From an uncultured Angelakisella sp. (GTDB lineage: Bacteria > Bacillota > Clostridia > Oscillospirales > Ruminococcaceae): DNA of 8,706 bases. Below, one piece after another: positions 1-5,940 of this stretch. Where the stretch lies: positions 1-8,706 of the forward strand of contig CALGIL010000015.1 of the NCBI GenBank assembly GCA_937914895.1, given 5' to 3'. Positions within the stretch are counted from its first letter, which is position 1; every line of letters begins with the position of its first letter. Position numbers and translations under genes: made by a program. Under the pieces are notes generated by a model, which worked only from the letters and a program-made list of their open reading frames with translations, was not told the DNA's origin and did no database searches.

Positions 1-224
1 CCCTCGCGGGAGGCGTGGGTTGAAATACGGTCGGCGGCGTCGGCCAGCAGTGCTTGCATGTCGCCTCCCTCGTGGGGGGCGTGGATTGAAATGGCGCTAC
101 CGCTTGCACCACGGTTCGGGTGGTGGTCGCCCCCCTCGCAGGGGGCGCGGGTTGAAACACTCAAGCTTTTCACCCTCACAGCCTGCTCTGCGATTTGCTT
201 CTTTCGCAAGGAGTGGTTTGAGGG
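1..224 (+). CRISPR. Leader-distal end of a type I-C-like CRISPR array
   Basis: Four repeat units are visible: 1-26 (cut by the window edge), 60-92, 126-158 and a strongly decayed one at 192-224. The intervening spacers at 27-59, 93-125 and 159-191 are each exactly 33 nt. Repeats begin GTCGC and end GTGGATTGAAAT or GCGGGTTGAAAC, the form of type I-C repeats in Firmicutes. Each can fold into a hairpin with a TCGC/TCGT loop (for example GCCTCCC-TCGT-GGGGGGC in the second). The repeats differ from each other in the stem, and the last keeps mainly the hairpin (CTTCTT-TCGC-AAGGAG) and part of the 3' handle (GTGGTTTGA). Growing degeneracy rightwards, together with the type I-C convention for the transcribed strand, implies that the leader and any cas genes lie left of the window. 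The subtype is inferred from the repeat alone. Confidence 0.85.
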
Positions 225-261
225 GCGACGCCGTTGCTGCCGTTATACGCATGGTTGTTGT

Positions 262-294
262 TCTTTCAATCCACACGCCCCAGGGGGGCGCGAC
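262..294 (-). repeat. Isolated CRISPR repeat copy in inverted orientation
   Basis: Read on the - strand this segment begins GTCGCGCCCC and ends GTGTGGATTGAAAGA, sharing the GTCGC start, a CGCCCC/GGGGCG hairpin and an 11-nt GTGGATTGAAA handle with the array to its left. It points against that array. To its right (295-430) no further repeat is seen. To its left, 230-261 has spacer length, and 197-229 read on the - strand begins GTCGCCCCTC and ends GCGAAAGA, so a two-repeat mini-array on the - strand is also possible. It could be a relic of an inversion, the end of a second convergent array, or an anti-repeat that pairs with repeat 126-158. Confidence 0.7.
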
Positions 295-480
295 AAGATA
301 CACACCAAACAAAAAGACTGCCGACGCGTTGGACAAGGGGATCCGCCCCGGGCTTGCGCCGGTTTCCCGCTTCATCCAGCTGCCTGACAGTGTACGCCGA
401 TTGCCGGGAAAAGACAAGCCACACCGCATATCAAAATGATTTTGCAGTCGAAATAAAAATAATTTCCAAAAAGCGGGACG
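295..480. other. Non-coding stretch between CRISPR remnant and operon promoter
   Basis: No convincing gene or RNA was seen. The composition changes sharply from GC-rich (to about 430) to AT-rich (from about 430 on). Near the right end, GAAAT (450-454) and ATTTC (462-466) form a short inverted pair with a 7-nt centre, and a related GGAAATAATT stands at 486-495. These may be auxiliary operator half-sites for the downstream RpiR regulator, but that is weak. Confidence 0.4.
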
Positions 481-493
481 AAAATGGAAATAA

Positions 494-523
494 TTGCTTG
501 ATTTATTTATTATCTATGATAAT
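494..523 (+). promoter_or_regulatory. Predicted sigma-A promoter of the PTS operon
   Basis: A TTGCTT -35 box (494-499) is followed after 18 nt by a GATAAT -10 box (518-523). An alternative pairing in the same stretch is TTGATT (499-504) with TAATAT (521-526), 16 nt apart. It lies in the only AT-rich segment before the regulator gene and about 70 nt upstream of its start codon. No comparable promoter was found inside the gene series up to the terminator at 5802. Confidence 0.6.
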
Positions 524-529
524 ATATAA
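503..529. promoter_or_regulatory. Palindromic operator candidate over the -10 box
   Basis: Two 12-nt arms around a 3-nt TAT centre match at 11 of 12 positions; the inner 7 bp (TATTATC/GATAATA) are perfect. The palindrome covers the -10 box, where a bound repressor would block RNA polymerase. The adjacent gene encodes an RpiR-family regulator, so autoregulation and control of the whole operon is the natural inference. AT-rich DNA makes chance palindromes easier, so the assignment is not certain. Confidence 0.45.
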
Positions 530-594
530 GAGGATGCAGAGTTTATGGGGGAATGTCACAAGGACGCCCTGCTTTTGGGAAGAGAGGAAAGCCA

Positions 595-1449
595 ATGGCA
601 CAGGACGCACTGTACGTCATCGGCGCCATGTACAACAGCCTTACCAAGGCGGAAAAGAAGGTGGCGGATGTTGTACTGAAGAAGCCGCAGCAGATTCCCC
701 TGATGTCCATTTCCGACCTGGCGGAGCTTGCCGGGGTGGGGGACAGCACGGTGTTTCGGTTTTGTCAAACCCTGCAGTACAAGGGGTACCAGGATTTTAA
801 GATGGGGGTCCTCAAAAGCCTGCCCCACGACAGGTCCGTCAGCCTGGCCCTGGATGAGGAGATTCACCCGGGGGACACCCTGGCCGAGGTGGCCGACAAG
901 GTGCTGGCGGCCAACATCAGCGCTTTGGGCGAGACCCGGAACCTTTTGGACCTGGCACAGCTGGACCGGGCGGTGGACATGATGGTAAAAGCCGACAAAA
1001 TCATGATTGTGGGGGCGGGGCTTTCGCTTCTGACCGGCTTTGACGCCTTCAACCGCTTTCTGCGCATCACCCCCAAGGTCAAGTGTACCTTTGATACCCA
1101 CCTGCAGGCGGTGGAGGCGGCCCTCAGCGGCCCGGGGGACCTGGCGCTGGTCATCTCCTTTTCCGGCCTGACCAGGGATACGGTGGACAGCACCCGCATT
1201 GCCAAGGAATCCGGCGCGTCGGTGCTGGCCATCACCCGCTACTTAAAAAGCCCCCATACCGACTATGCCGACGTCACCCTTATCAGCGGCGCCAACGAGG
1301 GGCCGCTCCAGGGCGGGTCCACCACCGTCAAGATGTCCCAGCTGTACCTGCTGGACATCCTGTACGTGGAATATTTCCGCCGCACCACCGAGGTCTCTAT
1401 GCCCAACAAGGAAAAGGGCGCCGCCGCCATTTTGGGGCGCATGTATTGA
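595..1449 (+). CDS. RpiR/MurR-family transcriptional regulator (HTH + SIS)
   Basis: A 284-residue cytoplasmic DNA-binding regulator of the RpiR family, which senses phosphosugars. The N-terminal HTH_6 domain (about 1-75) contains the helix-turn-helix SISDLAELAGVGDSTVFRF (38-56) followed by the family's typical GYQDFK. The C-terminal SIS domain (about 125-250) starts with IMIVGAGLS and contains the phosphosugar-binding VISFSGLTRDTV segment. The start at 595 is chosen because GAGG at 584-587 stands 7 nt upstream and the protein then begins at the family's usual point; an in-frame ATG at 553 lacks a well-placed ribosome binding site and adds 14 unrelated residues. It is the first gene of the PTS operon, 61 nt ahead of EIIA, and probably represses or activates it in response to the imported sugar phosphate. 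Confidence 0.92.
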   Translation: MAQDALYVIGAMYNSLTKAEKKVADVVLKKPQQIPLMSISDLAELAGVGDSTVFRFCQTLQYKGYQDFKMGVLKSLPHDRSVSLALDEEIHPGDTLAEVADKVLAANISALGETRNLLDLAQLDRAVDMMVKADKIMIVGAGLSLLTGFDAFNRFLRITPKVKCTFDTHLQAVEAALSGPGDLALVISFSGLTRDTVDSTRIAKESGASVLAITRYLKSPHTDYADVTLISGANEGPLQGGSTTVKMSQLYLLDILYVEYFRRTTEVSMPNKEKGAAAILGRMY

Positions 1450-1510
1450 TGGGCGGGCCGCAGGATAGAATAGAAAAGAATACAGCCACGGACACAAGGA
1501 GGAATGCGGG

Positions 1511-1927
1511 ATGCCATTGGGCGTACTGGTTTTTACCCACGCCGGACTGGCGGACGGATTTGTCAGCGCCGCCGAAATGATTTTGGGGGGGCCGCAAAAA
1601 CGGTTTGCCGCCGTCGCCTTTCGGGAGGGCGACGATCTGATTCAAAAGTCGCAGGAAATAGGGGAGGCCATCCGGGGGATGGACGCGGCCTTTACCGTGG
1701 TCCTTACCGACCTGTTTGGGGCGTCCCCGGCCAACGCCGCCTCCCTTGCCATTGTGGAGGCCCAGGCGGCCATTGTCACCGGCGCCAACCTGTCCATGCT
1801 GCTGGAGGCCCTCACCTTCGACTGGGAGGGAATGTCCCGGGACGACATCCTGGGGCAGCTGTGTGCGGCGGGCAAAGGCGGCATCCGCACCATCACCCGG
1901 GAGATGATCCTGGAAGGGGTCAAGTAA
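1511..1927 (+). CDS. PTS mannose-family EIIA component
   Basis: A 138-residue soluble phosphocarrier of the mannose/fructose/sorbose PTS family (EIIA-man fold). It takes phosphate from HPr on a histidine and passes it to EIIB. The N-terminal strand GVLVFTHAGLADGFVSAAE carries the expected phosphorylation site His10, followed by a family-like VVLTDLFGASPANAA segment near 60-75. The length fits a free EIIA rather than an EIIAB fusion. AAGGAGG at 1496-1502 sits 8 nt before the ATG. It lies 39 nt before EIIB in the same operon. The family is clear; the sugar transported cannot be read from this subunit. Confidence 0.93.
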   Translation: MPLGVLVFTHAGLADGFVSAAEMILGGPQKRFAAVAFREGDDLIQKSQEIGEAIRGMDAAFTVVLTDLFGASPANAASLAIVEAQAAIVTGANLSMLLEALTFDWEGMSRDDILGQLCAAGKGGIRTITREMILEGVK

Positions 1928-1966
1928 TACGGGTATTCCCAAAAATCAAAAAATGGAGGGCTGCTT

Positions 1967-2455
1967 ATGATTAAACTTGTGCGCTGTGACGACCGCATGA
2001 TCCACGGCCAGTTTGCCGTGCGGGTCATTTCCGACTTCGACATCCAGTACGTGGTGGGGGTGGACGACTTTACCGCGTCCAACCCGGTGCTGAAAAGCAT
2101 CTTTACCATGGCTATCCCCCCGTCCATCAAAGGGGAGATTCTGTCCACCGAGGAAGCCATGGGCGCCATAGAGCCCCATATCCACAGCAGCCAGAACGTG
2201 CTGGTGCTCATTAAATCGCCCGAGGCGGCCGCAAAGATTTTTAAGGCCAACCCGGACCTGAAGAAGGAGCTGAACATCGGCCCCATGAGCAACCGGAAAA
2301 ACACCACCAAGGTGACCCGCTTTGCCTACCTGACCCCCGAGGAAGTGACCGCCGTCAACGAGATGGAGGCCATGGGGGTGCGGGTGTACTTTAACCAGAC
2401 CATCGACCAGAAGATGGAGGAGTGGGCGGACGTAAGGCGTCAGGCGGGGCTTTAA
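1967..2455 (+). CDS. PTS mannose/fructose/sorbose-family EIIB component
   Basis: A 162-residue soluble EIIB of the mannose PTS family; it receives phosphate from EIIA and transfers it to the sugar as it enters through EIIC/EIID. The start MIKLVRCDDRMIHGQ contains the signature (D-D-R-hydrophobic-I-H-G-Q) with the phosphorylated His13. Further family features are VGVDDF, the IKSPEAAAKI segment and the GPMSNRKNTTKVTRFAYLT stretch. GGAGGG at 1955-1960 lies 6 nt before the ATG. Downstream is an unusual 121-nt gap with several inverted repeats before EIIC. Confidence 0.93.
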   Translation: MIKLVRCDDRMIHGQFAVRVISDFDIQYVVGVDDFTASNPVLKSIFTMAIPPSIKGEILSTEEAMGAIEPHIHSSQNVLVLIKSPEAAAKIFKANPDLKKELNIGPMSNRKNTTKVTRFAYLTPEEVTAVNEMEAMGVRVYFNQTIDQKMEEWADVRRQAGL

Positions 2456-2546
2456 GCCCGCCGTTCCGCGGCAGGCATGGGTGTGCCCTTTCATTTGTGT
2501 TCCTGCGCATGAGGTGTGCGCATATATATGGTCCGAAGGATTCGGA
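2456..2546 (+). repeat. Intercistronic hairpins between EIIB and EIIC
   Basis: Three small inverted repeats follow the EIIB stop: 2456-2463 with 2469-2476 (GCCCGCCG / CGGCAGGC, one mismatch), TGCGCA at 2504-2509 with TGCGCA at 2517-2522, and TCCGAA at 2532-2537 with TTCGGA at 2541-2546. None is followed by a T run, so they are not convincing terminators. They may serve as RNA processing or stability elements that set different amounts of the soluble and membrane PTS subunits; that role is inferred. Confidence 0.4.
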
Positions 2547-2576
2547 AGCGTGATTGTGTGAAAGTGAGGGAGACGT

Positions 2577-3335
2577 ATGAATCTGTTTCAGGCATTGCTC
2601 ATTGCACTGCTGGGGTATCTCTCGTCCATCTACTCGCCATGGCTTTCCCTGGGTGGATGGTACACCATTGGCCGACCGCTGGTGGCGGGATTTCTCATCG
2701 GCCTCATTCTGGGGGATGTCCAGCAGGGAATCATCCTTGGCGCCGCGGTGCAGGCCCTGTACATAGGGCTGGTCACCCCGGGCGGCTCTATGCCCGCCGA
2801 CGTCAACTTTGCCGCGTGGATCGGCATTCCGCTGACCATGGTGGCGGGGCAGGACGCCAACTTTGCGGTGGCCCTGTCGGTGCCCTTCAGCTTTTTGGGC
2901 GTCGCCGCGGTTTACAGTGTGGTGTCCTTTAACACTCTGTTTGTCCACCAGCAGGATAAGTTCATCGAAGAGGGCCAGCTGGAAAAAGCGGTGCGCATCC
3001 CCGTGGTGGGGCAGATCAGCAACTTTGTGGTCCGCTTTGTTCCCACCTTCCTGTGCATCTACCTGGGCCAGGATTTCGCAATTGCCTTTGCCCAGTCCAT
3101 CCCCGAATGGCTGGGGGGCGTGCTCTTTACCTTCGGCAGCCTGCTGCCCCTGATCGGGTTTGCCATTCTGCTTAACTATGTCGCCAAAAAGACCACCGAC
3201 CTTACCTTCTACCTGGTGGGCTTTGTACTGGCGGCGTCCCTGGGCCTGGGCATTGTCCCGGTCCTGGTGTTTGCCCTGCTGCTGGCGTATATGGACTTCC
3301 GTTATGGCAAAGACGACAACCGGGAGGTGGCATAA
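2577..3335 (+). CDS. PTS mannose-family EIIC membrane component
   Basis: A 252-residue integral membrane subunit of the mannose PTS family (EIIC, sorbose-type), which with EIID forms the sugar channel. It shows repeated hydrophobic segments, roughly at residues 4-22, 32-66, 88-114, 145-170, 178-205 and 212-243. The early GRPLVAGFLIGLILGD and the ALYIGLVTPGGSMPADVNFA region are typical of this family. The start has GAGGGAG at 2566-2572 just upstream. The stop codon directly abuts the EIID start, implying translational coupling. The C-terminus ends in a short charged cytoplasmic tail. Confidence 0.93.
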   Translation: MNLFQALLIALLGYLSSIYSPWLSLGGWYTIGRPLVAGFLIGLILGDVQQGIILGAAVQALYIGLVTPGGSMPADVNFAAWIGIPLTMVAGQDANFAVALSVPFSFLGVAAVYSVVSFNTLFVHQQDKFIEEGQLEKAVRIPVVGQISNFVVRFVPTFLCIYLGQDFAIAFAQSIPEWLGGVLFTFGSLLPLIGFAILLNYVAKKTTDLTFYLVGFVLAASLGLGIVPVLVFALLLAYMDFRYGKDDNREVA

Positions 3336-4172
3336 ATGGCTGACAACAACCAGACCGAAAGACTTCTTTCCAAAAAGGATGTATTCCGCTGCTACCGCAG
3401 CTGGCTTTTGTGGAACCTGTCCGTCCAGAACATGGAGCGCATGCAGGGTCCCGCCATTGTCCGCATGCTGGGCATGGTCATGGACAAGCTGTACCCCGGC
3501 GACCGGGAGAAGCAGAAGGAGCTGCTGGAGCGCCACGAGCCCTTTTTTAACACCGAGCCTTACCTTGGGTGCATCGTCCCCGGCGTGGTGCTGGGCATGG
3601 AGGAGGAGAACGCCCGCAGCGGCGGCGTCCCCGGCGAACTGATCAACGGCGTCAAAACCGCCCTGATGGGCCCCTTTGCCGGCATCGGCGACTCGCTGTA
3701 CGTGGGCACCCTCATCCCCATCCTGCTGTCCATCGCCCTGGGCATTTCCGGCGAATCCGGCAGCGTGGCGGGCCCCATCTTCTACATCATCGCCCACCTG
3801 GCCATTATGATCCCCGTCACCTGGTTTATGTTCTACCGGGGCTACACCATGGGCATCGATTCCGCCCAGACCATTCTGGCCGGCGGGATGAAGGACCGTC
3901 TGACCCGGGCCATCAACATTGTCGGCCTTGTGGTGGTGGGCTGCATCACCGCCCAGTACGTCAATGTGCGCACCGGCTGGGTCTTTACCAGCGGCGACAT
4001 GGTGGTGGACCTCAACTCGGCCCTCAACGGCGTGTTCCCCAACATGATCACCCTGATTCTGGCCCTGGGCACCTACTGGCTTATGGCCAAAAAGAAACAG
4101 GGCATCGGCAAAATGTTTCTCATCTTCTTCGTCTTTGCCCTGGTGGCATACTTTACCAAATTTATCGCGTAA
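3336..4172 (+). CDS. PTS mannose-family EIID membrane component
   Basis: A 278-residue EIID, the second membrane subunit found only in mannose-family PTS transporters. The N-terminal part (about 10-110) is the conserved soluble-looking region with SWLLWNLSVQNMERMQGPA and PYLGCIVPGVVLGMEEENA; the KTALMGPFAGIGDSLYVGTL segment (about 107-126) is characteristic. Hydrophobic segments follow to the C-terminus, which ends in a membrane helix. GGGAGG at 3322-3327 lies inside the end of EIIC and the ATG follows the EIIC stop with no gap. A 91-nt hairpin-containing spacer then leads to the epimerase gene. Confidence 0.94.
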   Translation: MADNNQTERLLSKKDVFRCYRSWLLWNLSVQNMERMQGPAIVRMLGMVMDKLYPGDREKQKELLERHEPFFNTEPYLGCIVPGVVLGMEEENARSGGVPGELINGVKTALMGPFAGIGDSLYVGTLIPILLSIALGISGESGSVAGPIFYIIAHLAIMIPVTWFMFYRGYTMGIDSAQTILAGGMKDRLTRAINIVGLVVVGCITAQYVNVRTGWVFTSGDMVVDLNSALNGVFPNMITLILALGTYWLMAKKKQGIGKMFLIFFVFALVAYFTKFIA

Positions 4173-4179
4173 TTCCGTG

Positions 4180-4223
4180 GCACGGGTCCGGGGGAGGGGC
4201 AGATGTCTGCCTCTCTCCCGTGC
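4180..4223 (+). repeat. Long intercistronic hairpin between EIID and nanE-like gene
   Basis: GCACGGG (4180-4186) pairs with CCCGTGC (4217-4223). The interior pairs again through GGAGGGGCAG (4193-4202) and CTGCCTCTCT (4207-4216, two G-U pairs) around an ATGT loop, leaving a 6-nt bulge. No T run follows, so it is unlikely to stop transcription fully. It separates the transporter genes from the enzyme genes and may adjust their relative expression or protect the 3' end of the PTS part of the message. Confidence 0.5.
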
Positions 4224-4263
4224 GCCTGTCCCCCCCAGTCTATCCCAATAAGGAGAGAAATCC

Positions 4264-5010
4264 ATGATGAACAACGCATTAGAACGGCTTAAAGGGCAGC
4301 TGATTGTCTCCTGCCAGGCATTTCCGGGGTGGCCCCTGTACAGCCCGGAGTATATGGCCAGGATGGCCGCCGCGGCCGAGGAGGGCGGCGCCGGCGGCGT
4401 CCGCGCCTGCTGGCCGGACTTCATCCGCCAGGTCCGGGCGGCCACCACTTTGCCCATTGTGGGCATTAACAAGGTGACCGGGGACCACGAGCCCACCCTG
4501 GACGAGGTCATCATCACCCCCACCTTTGAGTCCGCCGCCGCGGTTATTGAGGCCGGCTGCGATGTGCTGGGGATGGACTGCACCCCCCGGGGACGTACCT
4601 ATGACGACGTCGCCCGCATCATCGAACAAATCCGCAAGCACTATCCGGGCATTCCTATTATGGCCGACATCTCCACCCTGGAGGAGGGGATGAAGGCGGC
4701 CGAGATGGGGGTGGACATCGTCTCGTCCACCCTGTCGGGCTTTACCCCGGCAAGCCTGAAGCTGAGCGCCCAGGAGCTGAAGCGCCTGGAGGAAACGGAC
4801 GACCGCCCGGTTCTGCCGCCCGATTTTGCCCTGGTAAAGGCCTTGCGGCAAAACACAAAGGCCATGGTCAACGCCGAGGGGCGGTACTGGGAGGTAGCCC
4901 AGATCCAGGAGGGCTTCCGCAGCGGCGCCGACATGATGACCATCGGTTCGGCCATCACCGCCCCGCAGCTTATTGTCAAGCGGTTTGTAAAGGCCATCCA
5001 AAGTTTATAG
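4264..5010 (+). CDS. nanE: N-acetylmannosamine-6-phosphate 2-epimerase (NanE-like)
   Basis: A 248-residue (beta/alpha)8-barrel protein of the NanE family, which interconverts ManNAc-6-P and GlcNAc-6-P in the cytoplasm. Family features in order: QLIVSCQA (12-19), the GGAGGVRA loop (41-48), LPIVGINK with Lys70 (63-70) at the place of the catalytic lysine, DVLGMDCTPR (100-109), MADISTLEE (133-141), NAEGR with Glu205 matching the catalytic glutamate, and GSAITAP for phosphate binding. It departs from well-known NanE proteins: the lysine is followed by VTGDH rather than the usual RDY, and the stretch between GFTP (159-162) and Glu205 is about a dozen residues longer. AAGGAGAG (4250-4257) fixes the start. 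Its place behind a PTS suggests it acts on the freshly imported sugar phosphate. A related substrate is possible. Confidence 0.8.
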   Translation: MMNNALERLKGQLIVSCQAFPGWPLYSPEYMARMAAAAEEGGAGGVRACWPDFIRQVRAATTLPIVGINKVTGDHEPTLDEVIITPTFESAAAVIEAGCDVLGMDCTPRGRTYDDVARIIEQIRKHYPGIPIMADISTLEEGMKAAEMGVDIVSSTLSGFTPASLKLSAQELKRLEETDDRPVLPPDFALVKALRQNTKAMVNAEGRYWEVAQIQEGFRSGADMMTIGSAITAPQLIVKRFVKAIQSL

Positions 5011-5028
5011 ACAAGGGGGGTCAACAAC

Positions 5029-5778
5029 ATGGCACAGGAGCAGTATTACGACAAGGTATTTGAGATTTTGCAAAAGGCCCGGGACACCCAAAGCGGGACC
5101 GTCCGGGAGCTTGCGGCCAAGGTGGCCGGCATCTTTGAAAAAGGCGGCATTCTGTACGTGTTTGGCTCGGGGCATTCCCATATGCTGGCCGAGGAGATTT
5201 CCGCCCGGGCCGGCGGCCTTATCCAGGTAAAGGCGCTGCTGCCCTACGAGCTCATTATGGACCTGGGCAGCGGCAAAAGCACTTTGGTGGAGCGTATGGA
5301 CGGCTATGCCTCCATCCTCATGGCCGTCAGCCACATCCGCCCCCAGGATGCCCTGGTGGTGGTGTCCAACTCCGGGCGCAACGCCGTGCCGGTCCAGCTG
5401 GCCCGGGAGGCAAAGGCCATGGGCGTGCTGACCATTGCGCTGACCAACGTGGAGCACAGCAGCAGCGTCTCCTCCCGGGAGGCGGGGGGCCAGCGCCTGT
5501 ACGAGGTGTGCGACTATGTGCTGGACACCTGCGGGGTGCCGGGGGACGCCACAGTCCCGGTCAAGGACCGCCCCTACCAGGTGGGGCCCACCTCCACCAT
5601 TGCGGGCTGTATGCTGCTGCAGGGCCTGGTCAGCGAGGTCTGCGACCTGATGGTGGACCAGGGCTTTGAGCCGCCCGTCCTCCAAAGCGCCAACATGGAC
5701 GGCAACGACGACCGCAACAAGGCCGTCACCGAGGAGCTGTACCGCCGGTGGCCGGACCTTAAGTACCTGCTTAAATAG
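5029..5778 (+). CDS. SIS-domain protein of the UPF0309 type, putative sugar-phosphate isomerase
   Basis: A 249-residue cytoplasmic protein with one SIS domain, the fold used by sugar-phosphate isomerases, MurQ etherases and deglycases. VYVFGSGHSHMLAEEISAR (43-61 approx.) and the SNSGRNAVPVQLA segment (113-125) form the typical phosphosugar site; the GHSHMLAEE sequence is the hallmark of the UPF0309 group, whose reaction is not established as far as I know. The C-terminal GNDDRN segment is also family-like. It follows the epimerase by 18 nt with AGGGGGG as ribosome binding site and is the last gene before the terminator, so it very likely works on the same sugar phosphate. Confidence 0.83.
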   Translation: MAQEQYYDKVFEILQKARDTQSGTVRELAAKVAGIFEKGGILYVFGSGHSHMLAEEISARAGGLIQVKALLPYELIMDLGSGKSTLVERMDGYASILMAVSHIRPQDALVVVSNSGRNAVPVQLAREAKAMGVLTIALTNVEHSSSVSSREAGGQRLYEVCDYVLDTCGVPGDATVPVKDRPYQVGPTSTIAGCMLLQGLVSEVCDLMVDQGFEPPVLQSANMDGNDDRNKAVTEELYRRWPDLKYLLK

Positions 5779-5801
5779 TCCTCCTCACGCTTTATCATAG
5801 C

Positions 5802-5846
5802 AAACGCCCCCGGGGCGCGGCAATCGCCGCGGCCCGGGGGCGTTTT
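5802..5846 (+). terminator. Strong intrinsic terminator of the PTS operon
   Basis: A near-perfect hairpin of about 19 bp with one G-G mismatch and an AATC loop: arms 5802-5821 and 5826-5845, outermost AAACGCCCCC with GGGGGCGTTT, running into TTTT (5843-5846). It begins 24 nt after the stop of the UPF0309-type gene. The A run on its left means it could also work weakly on the other strand. Confidence 0.88.
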
Positions 5847-5940
5847 GCGGCCTTTTCGACAGCCCCGCGCCCCAGTACCGCTCCGGGGCCCTTGCTCATA
5901 TCCTTGTTAGTAAAGGACCAAAGAGGAACGGAGCGATTGC

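Noticed and set aside
20..439. Open frames across the CRISPR region
   Set aside because: They translate repeats and spacers; the exact 33/33-nt periodicity explains the sequence, and the products are Arg/Gly-rich without motifs.
553..594. Upstream ATG start for the RpiR regulator
   Set aside because: The GGGGGA before it is only about 1 nt away from the ATG; the start at 595 has a properly spaced GAGG and begins at the usual family position.
2520..2530. CATATATATGG as an internal -10 element before EIIC
   Set aside because: No -35 box at a suitable distance; the nearest TTGTGT is too far upstream.
2391..4583. Very long open frame (730 codons) on the - strand
   Set aside because: It lies antisense to EIIC, EIID and part of the epimerase gene, its product is His/Gly/Gln-rich without any family motif, and it is explained by the GC-rich third positions of the genes on the + strand.
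5847..5940. Promoter for the glycosyltransferase gene
   Set aside because: TTGCTC and TAGTAA-like words are present but their spacing is wrong, and no other pair looked convincing, so no site is annotated.
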